Positions 1-8,451 of a stretch of 49,755 nucleotides of DNA are shown here, in pieces (the first letter of the stretch is position 1; every line of letters begins with the position of its first letter). Source of the DNA: an uncultured Bacteroidia bacterium (GTDB lineage Bacteria; Bacteroidota; Bacteroidia; Bacteroidales; Prolixibacteraceae); contig CAIVMQ010000014.1 of the NCBI GenBank assembly GCA_903907075.1, forward strand, positions 1 to 49,755, in the 5' to 3' direction. The position numbers and the translations under genes are program-made. The notes beneath the pieces are model-generated. The model worked only from the letters and a program-made list of their open reading frames with translations, had not been told where the DNA came from and ran no database searches.

Positions 1-53
1 ATAAATAATATAATTAGAAGTGATCTACAAGGCAGAGATCAAGTATATGGCAT

Positions 54-84
54 AAAAAAAGGGAGCCATTAAGGCTCCCTTTTC
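54..84 (-). terminator. Rho-independent terminator of the OmpA/TPR lipoprotein gene
   Basis: On the minus strand the arms AGGGAGCC and GGCTCCCT flank a short TTAAT loop, and a run of seven T follows. It begins about 20 nt after the stop codon of the gene that ends at 103. A-rich flanks on the other side mean it could also stop plus-strand transcripts. Confidence 0.9.
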
Positions 85-102
85 AATTCAGTTGACTAAA
101 GA

Positions 103-1860
103 CTAGTTCAGAATAGATTTGAAATTCTGATCGTCGAAGTATTTAGCAAATTCAAGATCTGTTTTAGCTAATTCCTTATAAGCTGCATCTTTCTTAACTG
201 CACTAGCAAGACTTTCGAGAAGCATAGCTGATTTTGCAGTACGAGCGGCAATAACAGCTTTAAGGTAAGCTATACGAGCTGTTTCAACAGCAGCACCATT
301 CAAGGTACGTAAAGCTCCATTATTATCATTGTTAAGCAATTGTGCTAAGGCATGATTAGCAACATTCTGAGAATCGTCAGAGAAATATTTCACTGCAGTT
401 TCGTATTGTCCTTGCATGATCTTAACAACACCAAGGTTATCACGTACTTCTTTTCCTGCACCAGTAGCTGCACCAAAAAGTTCTTCTGCTTTGGCAAGAT
501 TTTTCTTTTTCAGTTCAATACAACCTAAGTTATTTTGTACGATTGGATTTTTCGGATCAAGTTTGTCTGCTTTTTCAAATTGAGCAGAAGCACCTTCAGC
601 ATCACCAAGGCCAAAAAGAACAGTACCTAAGTTATTGTAACCACGCCAGTCATCAGAAAAGAATTTGATAAAACTGGTAAAGATTGTTTTTTGAACCTGA
701 GCATCAGTAGTAAGAGTCGCTGCATAAAGTAATTCTGCTTGATTAAGCTTAGATGGATCACTTAGTGCAAGAGCACTGATTTCAGCATCTGTACGTCCGA
801 TTAGATCAACAGAAGCGGTAATCTTTGAACGACGCAGTTTAGGTAAGATTTCTCCGGCTACGGCAGTAAATGAAGCAGAAAGATTTTTAATCTCACGTTC
901 ACGAACTTCAGGATCACCATACATAGAAAGAACACGAAGAATTAATTCCTTATCCTGAATTGTAGATTTCTCCATCAACTCTTTGAATCCGTCCCAATCT
1001 TCTGGTGTATATTTTGTATTAACGGCAGTCTTAACTTTATTCTTAGTAAGATCTTTCTCGATAACTTTTGATGAAGTACCCTGACGTTTCTTAGAAAGTG
1101 ATGTATTGAAATCTAACTTCCCATCTGGAGAAGCATAAGCAGAAATCTCAACACCTTTTAGTTCCTTACGTTCTGCTTTATAAGCTTCAGTAATATATTT
1201 ACTTAGGTGTTTAAGTTCTTCTTTTGTCATCTCTTTTCCACGAACTTCAGAGCTATTGATCAAATAGATAAGATCAGCAACATATTTATCTGGAACAACA
1301 CGTTGGAATTTATCGATTGTTGGATCGTAAATACCTGTAGTATTTATTCTTTTTTGGAAACCAAGGATTGAAAGCGGAGAGTTGTCAACTAATGTACTTG
1401 TTGCAATCACGCCATTCGCCAATTTAACAGGAACAAAGTCCAGAGACTTTCTACCTTTGGTAGCATGGATCTTAAGGATAAGTTCTGAGCTACGCATTTC
1501 AGGTTCAAATGGAACTGATCCATTGTAAGAAACACTACCACCACCAGAATAGCTAATAACTTTATTATTAGCCTTAACCTTCTCACCTTGAAGAGTATAA
1601 GACTCGTAGGTTTTTTCGCCAGCTGAAGTTTTCAGAACAGGAGTTGCTACGATTGTTGCTTTTTTCAAGAAATACTTAGCAGGAATACGTCCCTGCAGAG
1701 CAACATCTACTTTGCCATTGTGAGCTTCAAGAGTCTCAGGAACAACAGAATAACTTACTTTACCTGCATCCCTTTTCATTTTTTTCAGGGAAGCACAACT
1801 CATTACAACAGCAGTGCTCAAAATGAATAAAACCAAATAACTGAACTTAAAATTTCTCAT
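103..1860 (-). CDS. OmpA-like/TPR repeat lipoprotein
   Basis: This is a predicted outer-membrane or periplasm-facing lipoprotein of 585 aa. Residues 1-22 form a signal peptide ending in the lipobox VVMSC, with Cys22 as the likely lipidation site. Around residues 236-262 the segment ISAYASPDG...LSKKR resembles the peptidoglycan-binding OmpA-like fold, where NxxLSxxRA is the usual signature. It continues to about residue 355 with a long insertion. Residues about 375-510 hold tetratricopeptide repeats, for example YNNLGTVLFGLGDAEGA followed by a DPKNP turn. An OmpA-like domain combined with TPRs in a lipoprotein recalls the Bacteroidota PorE type, but the domain order differs and I do not claim that function. 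The gene is monocistronic: it has its own terminator, and a perfect -7 element lies about 50 nt upstream. A role in envelope structure or assembly is inference. Confidence 0.8.
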   Translation of the reverse strand: MRNFKFSYLVLFILSTAVVMSCASLKKMKRDAGKVSYSVVPETLEAHNGKVDVALQGRIPAKYFLKKATIVATPVLKTSAGEKTYESYTLQGEKVKANNKVISYSGGGSVSYNGSVPFEPEMRSSELILKIHATKGRKSLDFVPVKLANGVIATSTLVDNSPLSILGFQKRINTTGIYDPTIDKFQRVVPDKYVADLIYLINSSEVRGKEMTKEELKHLSKYITEAYKAERKELKGVEISAYASPDGKLDFNTSLSKKRQGTSSKVIEKDLTKNKVKTAVNTKYTPEDWDGFKELMEKSTIQDKELILRVLSMYGDPEVREREIKNLSASFTAVAGEILPKLRRSKITASVDLIGRTDAEISALALSDPSKLNQAELLYAATLTTDAQVQKTIFTSFIKFFSDDWRGYNNLGTVLFGLGDAEGASAQFEKADKLDPKNPIVQNNLGCIELKKKNLAKAEELFGAATGAGKEVRDNLGVVKIMQGQYETAVKYFSDDSQNVANHALAQLLNNDNNGALRTLNGAAVETARIAYLKAVIAARTAKSAMLLESLASAVKKDAAYKELAKTDLEFAKYFDDQNFKSILN

Positions 1861-1909
1861 TACAGTAATTAATTGATAAATGAATTGTTAGTTTAGATTG
1901 CTTTAACTG

Positions 1910-1917
1910 CAAAAATA
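1910..1917 (-). promoter_or_regulatory. Candidate -7 element for the OmpA/TPR lipoprotein gene
   Basis: On the minus strand TATTTTTG matches the Bacteroidota -7 consensus TAnnTTTG, 50 nt before the ATG at 1860. No clear TTTG -33 box is visible about 20 nt further upstream. Confidence 0.45.
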
Positions 1918-1962
1918 CAACCTTTTAATGTTATAAAAAACAGTTTAAGTCATTTCATCATG

Positions 1963-2003
1963 AAAAAAAAATCTGGAGATCGGATCGGGATATCCCCTCC
2001 AGA
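1963..2003 (-). terminator. Orphan rho-independent terminator
   Basis: On the minus strand TCTGGAG and CTCCAGA form a 7-bp stem around an 18-nt loop that can fold further (GGAT/ATCC). Nine T follow directly. No gene lies immediately upstream on this strand: the next one, pnp, has its own terminator at 2644-2671. This therefore looks like the 3' end of an unannotated RNA transcribed from the gap. Confidence 0.6.
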
Positions 2004-2643
2004 CAATATAATTTCTAAATCATTGATAATCAATTTTATTATTATCAAAATATAAATTTTTAGAATAAAGAATTATGTCTCAAAAATCTGTTTGGCACAA
2101 AATAAAATTAAAATATTGTTCGGTAATTGCCTTTAAATAATCTATTTTGATCGCTTGTTTATAATCCCGACCTCATTTTTGAATATGTCCAATGAGGCGA
2201 TTCTAAAATAATTCGAAATAAACATAAAGATCTCGATTAGTCAAACAGTCAAAGATAACGTTAAATAACCCTTCATAAAGAGCTTACTCCTCACCTTTAA
2301 GATTACACCTTGCAAATATCGCTGATTTCATAAAGGAATAATCTAAAATTGTAAACTTATTACCTGAACCTATTGAATAGAATAACGATTCTGACTAGGT
2401 AAAACGACCTCTAAAAAACGTAAGTTTAATGGGAGTGCGTATTCTTAAGGATCAGAATAAAATTATGGCAAGAAGGGATAAGTTTTGAATTATCCGAGGA
2501 GAGGCTCTTTCTTAAAATTAGAAGAACGCATTATAGCTTGAGAATTTTTTCCAACTCTGATATTTTCAACCATTATCGTTTATTCAAGAGGCAAATTCGA
2601 TTGTTTAAGGAGTTCCGAAAGGTGCACTAAAAAGTTCATTCAT
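2004..2643. other. Gene-free interval, possible small RNA locus
   Basis: There is no convincing ORF in about 640 nt of AT-rich sequence. One 7-bp inverted repeat (CCTCATT/AATGAGG) occurs near 2171-2197. I looked for tRNA, tmRNA (tRNA-like end and tag) and riboswitch-like features and saw none. Because an orphan terminator closes this interval on the minus strand, part of it may be transcribed as a noncoding RNA. No RNA family was recognised. Confidence 0.35.
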
Positions 2644-2671
2644 AAAAAATGCCCGGTAAATCCGGGCATTT
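2644..2671 (-). terminator. Terminator of the rpsO-pnp unit
   Basis: On the minus strand AATGCCCGG and CCGGGCATT form a 9-bp stem with a 4-nt loop, followed by six T. It lies about 10 nt after the pnp stop codon. Confidence 0.92.
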
Positions 2672-2680
2672 AAATATGTA

Positions 2681-4891
2681 TTACTCTTGATTTGGTTTCT
2701 TCAAGGAGTGCGAATGTCCTGATTCTCTTTCGGGACGAGGAGCACGATCACCTCTGTCGCCATCGCTATGACCCTCTGGCTTTGGAAGTAAAACTTTACG
2801 CGAAAGCTTTAGTTTACCCGAACGCTGGTCAACCTCAAGAAGTTTAACTTCGATAATATCACCAACTTTCAATACGGTCTCAGGATTTTCAATCCGTTTC
2901 CAATCTATTTCAGAAACGTGAAGAAGGCCCTCTTTTCCTGGCATAATTTCAATAAAAGCACCAAACTGAACGATCGACTTCACCTTGCCACTGTAGATTT
3001 CCCCAACCTCAGGGAGTGCTACAATAGCGCGAATGCGGGCAATAGCAGCATCAATAGACTCTTTATCTGGTGCGCTGATCTCAATTTTTCCAAAATCCTC
3101 AACCTCTTCGATCGATACTGTTGCTTTTGTATCGGCCTGAATCTGCTGAATTATTTTTCCGCCTGGACCAATAACCGGTCCGATCATATCCTTAGGAATC
3201 ATCATTGTAACGATCCGTGGAACATTGGATTTATAATCTTCACGAGGTGCACTGATCACCTCAAGTAATTTATCCAGAATATGTGCCCTACCCTCTTTTG
3301 CCTGATGTAACGCTTTTGACATTACTTCATAAGATAAGCCATCTACTTTGATATCCATTTGAGTTGCAGTGATCCCTTTGGTAGTTCCGGTAACTTTAAA
3401 GTCCATATCTCCCAAATGATCTTCATCCCCTAAGATATCAGATAAGATTGCAAATTTGTCAGATCCCTTATCGGTAATAAGCCCCATTGCAATACCTGAA
3501 ACAGGACGTTTTAACTGGATTCCAGCATCAAGCATTGCCATTGTTCCGGCACATACTGTTGCCATTGATGATGAACCATTCGACTCAAGGATATCGGAAA
3601 CGATACGCACGATATAGGGAAATCCTTCAGGAATCATTTTTTTTAATCCGCGGTGCGCCAGGTTTCCATGTCCAATCTCGCGACGTGAAAGACCACGTGG
3701 AACTTTTGCTTCTCCCGTACTGAATGATGGGAAATTATAATGAAGTAAGAATCGTTCTCTTCCTTTAAAAGTAACATTATCGATGATCTTCTCATCCATC
3801 TTCGTTCCCAGCGTAACACTTGTTAATGACTGAGTCTCACCACGTGTAAAGATCGCTGAACCGTGTGAACCGGGAAGGTAAGACACCTCGCCCCAGATCG
3901 GTCTGATCTGCGTTGTTGAACGACCATCCAAACGGATTCCATCATCGAGGATCATTCGGCGCATAGCCTCCTTTTCTACATCATGATAATATCTGGATAT
4001 CAAGGATTTATTAATCTCTGAAGATTCTTTTCCTTCGCTATATGAAGTAATAAAATCTGATTTTATTTTAGCAAATGATCCTACTCGTAAGTGCTTATCG
4101 TTGATTAATGCACGTGCAGTATCGTAGGCTTTCTGATAAGTCTCTTTCCAGATCAGTTCACGTAAAACTTCATCATTTTGCTCATGGCAATATTCTCTTT
4201 TGGTAACTCCCACTTCGGAAGCCAGCTCTTCCTGAATTTTACAATGAATTTTAATCTGATCGTGGGCAAACTTAATTGCATCAAGCATCTCTTCTTCAGA
4301 TACTTCATCCATCTCCCCTTCAACCATCATGATATTATCATAGGAAGCACCTACCATAATATCGATATCAGCCTTGGTAAGTTGTTCTGCGGAAGGGTTA
4401 ATTAAAAATTTTCCATCGATACGGCATACGCGAACTTCAGAAATTGGACCATTAAAAGGGACATCTGATACTGCTATTGCAGCAGATGCGGCAAGACCTG
4501 CAAGACAATCAGGCATTTCATTTTTTCCTGATGAGATCAAGGCAATCATCACAACAGTTTCGGCGTGATAATTATCAGGGAATAGTGGTCGTAACACACG
4601 ATCCACTAAACGGGCAGTCAGAATCTCATCATCTGAAGGTCTGCTTTCACGTTTAAGAAATCCACCTGGAAACCTTCCTGCAGCAGAATATTTTTCGCGG
4701 TAATCAACAGAAAGCGGCATGAAATCTACGTTTTCAGCAGCTTCTGTAGCCGAAACCACAGTTGCAAGCAACATGGTATCACCCATCTTTACGACTACTG
4801 ATCCGTCGGCCTGTTTGGCCAACTTACCCGTCTCAATGGTAATCGTTCGTCCATCGCCCAGATCAATTGTCTTATTAACAGCTTTGTACAT
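2681..4891 (-). CDS. pnp: Polyribonucleotide nucleotidyltransferase (PNPase)
   Basis: PNPase is the trimeric exoribonuclease that degrades RNA 3'-to-5' by phosphorolysis. At 736 aa it has the full family architecture. The first RNase PH domain begins near residue 14. An alpha-helical linker sits around 240-320, and the second, catalytic RNase PH domain around 325-545. A KH domain (about 555-620) carries the GPGGK loop, and an S1 domain (about 622-698) carries [10 protein letters not shown] and GLLHVSEI. The final 38 residues are a charged Asp/Arg/Glu/His-rich tail, as in many Bacteroidota PNPases. It lies directly downstream of rpsO, an order also seen in Escherichia coli and other bacteria. 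A perfect hairpin separates the two genes and may act as a processing site or partial terminator. The ATG start fits the family N-terminus. Confidence 0.97.
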   Translation of the reverse strand: MYKAVNKTIDLGDGRTITIETGKLAKQADGSVVVKMGDTMLLATVVSATEAAENVDFMPLSVDYREKYSAAGRFPGGFLKRESRPSDDEILTARLVDRVLRPLFPDNYHAETVVMIALISSGKNEMPDCLAGLAASAAIAVSDVPFNGPISEVRVCRIDGKFLINPSAEQLTKADIDIMVGASYDNIMMVEGEMDEVSEEEMLDAIKFAHDQIKIHCKIQEELASEVGVTKREYCHEQNDEVLRELIWKETYQKAYDTARALINDKHLRVGSFAKIKSDFITSYSEGKESSEINKSLISRYYHDVEKEAMRRMILDDGIRLDGRSTTQIRPIWGEVSYLPGSHGSAIFTRGETQSLTSVTLGTKMDEKIIDNVTFKGRERFLLHYNFPSFSTGEAKVPRGLSRREIGHGNLAHRGLKKMIPEGFPYIVRIVSDILESNGSSSMATVCAGTMAMLDAGIQLKRPVSGIAMGLITDKGSDKFAILSDILGDEDHLGDMDFKVTGTTKGITATQMDIKVDGLSYEVMSKALHQAKEGRAHILDKLLEVISAPREDYKSNVPRIVTMMIPKDMIGPVIGPGGKIIQQIQADTKATVSIEEVEDFGKIEISAPDKESIDAAIARIRAIVALPEVGEIYSGKVKSIVQFGAFIEIMPGKEGLLHVSEIDWKRIENPETVLKVGDIIEVKLLEVDQRSGKLKLSRKVLLPKPEGHSDGDRGDRAPRPERESGHSHSLKKPNQE

Positions 4892-4945
4892 AATTAAAAA
4901 ATAATTTTATGAATACTAAAAAATGGGTGGGGCTTTAAATATTTT

Positions 4946-4975
4946 AAAAGAGGCAATTCGAAAATTGCCTCTTTT
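4946..4975 (-). terminator. Perfect 13-bp hairpin between rpsO and pnp
   Basis: A 13-bp perfect stem (arm AAAAGAGGCAATT) closes a loop that reads TTCG on the minus strand, which is a very stable RNA tetraloop. The arm ends in TTTT and is followed by AAAATA, so the T-tract is largely inside the stem. It lies 11 nt after the rpsO stop codon and 55 nt before pnp. It could terminate rpsO transcripts partially or serve as an RNase III-type processing site. Confidence 0.7.
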
Positions 4976-4985
4976 GGTAGTTTTT

Positions 4986-5255
4986 TTATTTACGAAGATT
5001 TAACTCCTTGATGATGGCACGATATCTGTCGATATGTTTTCTTTTAAGATAATCGAGTAGCGAACGACGCTTGCCAACCAATCCGATTAACGCACGCTGG
5101 GTGCCATAATCTTTTCTGTTGAGCTTCAGATGTTCGGTAAGGTGACTAATACGGTAGGAGAAAAGTGCAATCTGCCCTTCTGCAGAACCGGTATTGGTAG
5201 CAGTAGCACCATGCTTTTCAAAAATTTCCTGCTTTTTTTCTGATGTTAAATACAT
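4986..5255 (-). CDS. rpsO: 30S ribosomal protein S15
   Basis: S15 is a primary-binding protein of the small subunit: it binds the central domain of 16S rRNA and contacts 23S rRNA in an intersubunit bridge. The 89-aa length is exact for the family. The hallmarks are visible: TGSAEGQIALFSYRI in helix 1-2, LTEHLKLNRKDYGTQRAL in the middle, and RRSLLDYLKRKHIDRY near the C-terminus. It heads the rpsO-pnp unit. A perfect -7 element, TACCTTTG, lies about 90 nt upstream. In other bacteria S15 represses its own mRNA. I see no specific autoregulatory structure here, although the leader would be long enough for one. Confidence 0.98.
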   Translation of the reverse strand: MYLTSEKKQEIFEKHGATATNTGSAEGQIALFSYRISHLTEHLKLNRKDYGTQRALIGLVGKRRSLLDYLKRKHIDRYRAIIKELNLRK

Positions 5256-5342
5256 GTTTTTTTATTTAAAAATAATACAATTATTGCGCCGCAGTATTCG
5301 TGTTCGATAACAACGGATCAACATTAATTAAAAAATTCGGGG

Positions 5343-5350
5343 CAAAGGTA
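5343..5350 (-). promoter_or_regulatory. Candidate -7 element for rpsO-pnp
   Basis: On the minus strand TACCTTTG matches TAnnTTTG, 88 nt upstream of the rpsO ATG. The -33 region is not a good match to TTTG. Confidence 0.45.
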
Positions 5351-5430
5351 TGAAATTATCTGATAAAAATTATCCTTCTTAGCATTTAAGTTTCGAGAAA
5401 ACTTAGAGTTACCGTTTATTCTGCGAATAA

Positions 5431-6456
5431 TTAAAGTTTACCTTCGAGGTATTGACTTAAATTTCGGACTTGCGATGGCGAACCCAAGACAAAAAGCTGA
5501 TCCTGAACACTCAATAGATATTCGTTTCCCGGGTTAAAAACATATTTCCCTTCGGCATTCTTAAGCCCAATAATTGTTGTTCCGGTGGCAGTTCCGATAC
5601 GCAATTCACCTAAGGTTTTTTCCAGATTTGCCGTGGTTATCTTTCTGCAGTTTACCTCGTGAATACTGATGTCGCGATTTCGTTGCAACAGAATATATTC
5701 CATAAACTCAACAACATCAGGCTGAGTAACCAAACGGGCCATACGCTGCCCGCCCATTCTCTCTGGCATAATCACATTGGTTGCTCCCGCACGTTTTAAT
5801 TTGATATCAGATCCAATCTCTGAGGCGCGACTCACGATGGTCAATTTAGAATTCATACTTCGTGCAGTCATAACAACAAACATATTATCCGCATCATTAG
5901 GAGTTGTTGCAATTAAAGCGCGTGCTCTATCGATACCTGCTGTTCGTAAGATCTCCTCATTGGTGGCATCTCCCTGAATAAAAAGAAGATTTGGATCTTC
6001 CTGAATACGCGCGATAACATTCTCTCTGCGCTCGATAATTACAAACGGATGATTGTGATCAGTTAATTCCAGCGCAGCCTGTTCGCCATTTCTGCCATAA
6101 CCGCAGATGATCACATGATCGGCTAATTTTTCTATACGTTTACTCACTCTGCTTGTTTTTAATTTTATTACAAATTCACCATCTAAAAAAAAACGGACTA
6201 TACTAGAGCCCACAAAGGCAAAGCTACCCAGGCTAATGAGGATTAGGAATGAGACAAACAATTTCCCCGCAGGGGTAAGAGGTTTTACGATCTCAAATCC
6301 AACGGTTGAAACCGAAAGAACAGTCATGTAAAAAGAGTCGATCAGCCCATATCCGATAATAAAATGAAACCCTATGAACCCAATCGAAAATACAGAGAGA
6401 ACTAATCCGATAGCAATTCTGAATGTTCGTGTTGTCTGTTGTTCAAACTGGTTCAT
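5431..6456 (-). CDS. Ion-channel/TrkA-N (RCK) protein with noncanonical filter
   Basis: This 341-aa protein has the layout of a prokaryotic two-TM potassium channel with a cytoplasmic RCK domain. TM1 is about residues 12-38, the pore helix and filter about 41-60, and TM2 about 64-90. A TrkA-N Rossmann domain begins near 113 with the nucleotide-binding GYGRNG (residues 119-124). A TrkA-C-like domain ends the protein. The filter position reads TVGFE (residues 51-55) where potassium channels usually have TVGYG or TVGFG, so the second glycine is replaced by Glu. The protein may therefore not be a classical K+-selective pore. It is the last gene of the M16-methyltransferase-DUF2851 operon, and its start overlaps the DUF2851 gene by 14 nt. 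Inner-membrane location is inferred from the TM segments. Confidence 0.85.
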   Translation of the reverse strand: MNQFEQQTTRTFRIAIGLVLSVFSIGFIGFHFIIGYGLIDSFYMTVLSVSTVGFEIVKPLTPAGKLFVSFLILISLGSFAFVGSSIVRFFLDGEFVIKLKTSRVSKRIEKLADHVIICGYGRNGEQAALELTDHNHPFVIIERRENVIARIQEDPNLLFIQGDATNEEILRTAGIDRARALIATTPNDADNMFVVMTARSMNSKLTIVSRASEIGSDIKLKRAGATNVIMPERMGGQRMARLVTQPDVVEFMEYILLQRNRDISIHEVNCRKITTANLEKTLGELRIGTATGTTIIGLKNAEGKYVFNPGNEYLLSVQDQLFVLGSPSQVRNLSQYLEGKL

Positions 6457-7720
6457 GTAAAATAAGTTTATGACCTATCGTGCAATTGAGACATCTGCGC
6501 GGTTCACAATAGTTCTTTTGCAACTGAAGTAAAGCCTGCGATTCAAGTGCATTTGATGCGACCACACCCGATTCGGCCCAACGATTAATCCACCTATTCT
6601 TCTCTGCAGGCAACAGTTCAAGAATAGCTAGTGCTTTGTCTTTCAAAATTAGTTTATTTTGGTTATCTCCATATAAAAAAAAGAAGGGCACCACAACATT
6701 TATTAAAACCAATCGAAAAACCTCATCTCCAAAAACTTTCTTTTTAAATGCTGATAATTTATTAAAGCTATAATGATCATCCCAATAAGGGGAAGCCGTT
6801 AAGGTGAATATATTTTTAATCTCATCTAAATCGGATGCCTCCACCACCGTAGAAAATAAATTTCGCGAGCGGAAAATAAGTGAAGCAAATTGGGCAATTC
6901 GCAGAGTCGGAAAGTTTGACGGATGCATCCTCATAAATTTCCATAAGTAACCGTCAATGGGTTTTAAACCATACTTAAGTGCCAAAAAACGGTATTCCTT
7001 GCGCAAGTCAAGATAATAATCATCTCCAAATAACTCCTCCCCTAACAGTCCTGCCTGTCCAAAAAGCAATGCTTCAAGCTGAAAGAGAGAATCCTGGTGA
7101 TGCGAGAGGACCGATTGAGGTAACGACCGAGCAACCATCTCAAATGGTTGTGCATTCTCTTTTAATCCAAAGCACCGGGCAACCATGCAGTAAAAAGTCT
7201 CGCTCCAATTCTGCTTAGTCTCTGCTAAAACCTTTGTTATCGACTCTATTTTTTGCGTTAACCTTTCAATTGCAAGCCCATTTAGAAAGAATCTGATCCG
7301 AAACGGATCAATCTGATAAAGAACTGAAGCACATCCAATCCAATCGTGACTCTTTATCAACATCTCATAATTATGGGCTATCCACTCCGGCCATTTAATC
7401 ACAAGGGTAGGAATGGCAGAGCCTAAGTCATTATGTACCAATGCATCTAAAACAGCAACAACGTGTAGGATCGTATTGCGGTAAGCGGGATCTGATTCGT
7501 GCCCATGGCGGTTCCAATCGGAGGCCTTAAGATGGATCTCAATATTTCCTGCCCATAATGTATCGCCAATTTTTATCCGGGCATCAAAAAAATCAGGACC
7601 TGCATTGGTATTATGACGCCCAGGATTTTCGATTCGAACAGACTCCCCTTCATTAGTCCATAAAGAATCTGACTGAAACAACTTATTTTTCCAGATAAAC
7701 TGGAGAAAGTCCTCCTTCAT
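6443..7720 (-). CDS. DUF2851 family protein
   Basis: This 425-aa protein matches the Bacteroidota DUF2851 family from memory of its N-terminal signature: FLQFIWKNKLF, then NPGRHNTNAGPDFFDARI and GNIEIHLKASDWNRHGH. The pattern of conserved Asn, Gly, Asp, Glu and His residues in this first 100-residue block resembles an enzyme active site, but no reaction is established. There is no signal peptide, so it is predicted to be cytoplasmic. A Cys pair, CLNC, near the C-terminus (preceded by a third Cys a few residues before) could bind metal; that is inference. It lies 82 nt downstream of the O-methyltransferase gene and overlaps the channel gene by 14 nt. Confidence 0.85.
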   Translation of the reverse strand: MKEDFLQFIWKNKLFQSDSLWTNEGESVRIENPGRHNTNAGPDFFDARIKIGDTLWAGNIEIHLKASDWNRHGHESDPAYRNTILHVVAVLDALVHNDLGSAIPTLVIKWPEWIAHNYEMLIKSHDWIGCASVLYQIDPFRIRFFLNGLAIERLTQKIESITKVLAETKQNWSETFYCMVARCFGLKENAQPFEMVARSLPQSVLSHHQDSLFQLEALLFGQAGLLGEELFGDDYYLDLRKEYRFLALKYGLKPIDGYLWKFMRMHPSNFPTLRIAQFASLIFRSRNLFSTVVEASDLDEIKNIFTLTASPYWDDHYSFNKLSAFKKKVFGDEVFRLVLINVVVPFFFLYGDNQNKLILKDKALAILELLPAEKNRWINRWAESGVVASNALESQALLQLQKNYCEPRRCLNCTIGHKLILHEPV

Positions 7721-7802
7721 TATCCTATTTTTTCATCTATGGTAAGATACAAAAAATAGGAATACGTAGATTGAAAAATGAAAGATATAGGTCGATAATT
7801 GG

Positions 7803-8447
7803 CTATTCCGAAACCTTACGCATTATTGTGATCCCATCGCGGACCGGGATGATAAATGTTTCGACGCGAGGATCATTTCTTACAAAATCGTTAAATTTCA
7901 GAATCTCCAGTGTTTGCTCATCGGTTGGGGCAACTTTCTGAACCACTTTTCCGGCCCACAGCGTATTGTCTGCAATTATGATACCCCCCTGGGCAACTTT
8001 AGGAAATATCAGTTGGTAGTGCGTCAGGTATTTGCGCTTATCTGCATCAATAAATACCAGATCAAAGTCGTTATCCAGGGTTGGAACCACTGATTCTGCA
8101 TCGCCGATATGTTGTATAATTCGTCCTCTCAAACCCGACTCCTCAAAAAATGAAGAGGCCAGGCTCTCTAATTCATCGTTTATCTCTATTGTATGTAGCA
8201 TCCCACCTTCTACTAACCCTTCAGCAAGGCATAAGGCAGAATAGCCCGTATAAGTTCCGATTTCCAGAATTAATGAGGGACGAATCAATTTACTTATCAG
8301 CGTTAGCAAAGAGCCTTGCAAATGGCCGGAACACATACGTCCATTGACCATCCGAAGCTGTGTCTCACGAAACAGACGAGCCATTAGAGGACGCTCCTCT
8401 ACGATATGACTCAACACATATTGCTCAAGTAATTTGTCAATCTTCAT
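7803..8447 (-). CDS. Class I SAM-dependent O-methyltransferase (family 3)
   Basis: This is a roughly 214-aa member of the catechol-O-methyltransferase-like family, which moves a methyl group from S-adenosylmethionine to a small hydroxylated molecule. SAM motif I is LEIGTYTGYSALCLAEGL. The acidic strand-2 end is HTIEIN. The metal/substrate motif is DLVFIDADKRKYLTHY, and DNTLWAGKV is typical of this family. The substrate cannot be read from sequence. An upstream GTG at 8450 is possible, but the adjacent ATG at 8447 is preferred. It starts only a few bases after the stop codon of the M16 peptidase gene, so the two are almost certainly co-transcribed. Confidence 0.93.
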   Translation of the reverse strand: MKIDKLLEQYVLSHIVEERPLMARLFRETQLRMVNGRMCSGHLQGSLLTLISKLIRPSLILEIGTYTGYSALCLAEGLVEGGMLHTIEINDELESLASSFFEESGLRGRIIQHIGDAESVVPTLDNDFDLVFIDADKRKYLTHYQLIFPKVAQGGIIIADNTLWAGKVVQKVAPTDEQTLEILKFNDFVRNDPRVETFIIPVRDGITIMRKVSE

Positions 8448-8451
8448 CACC

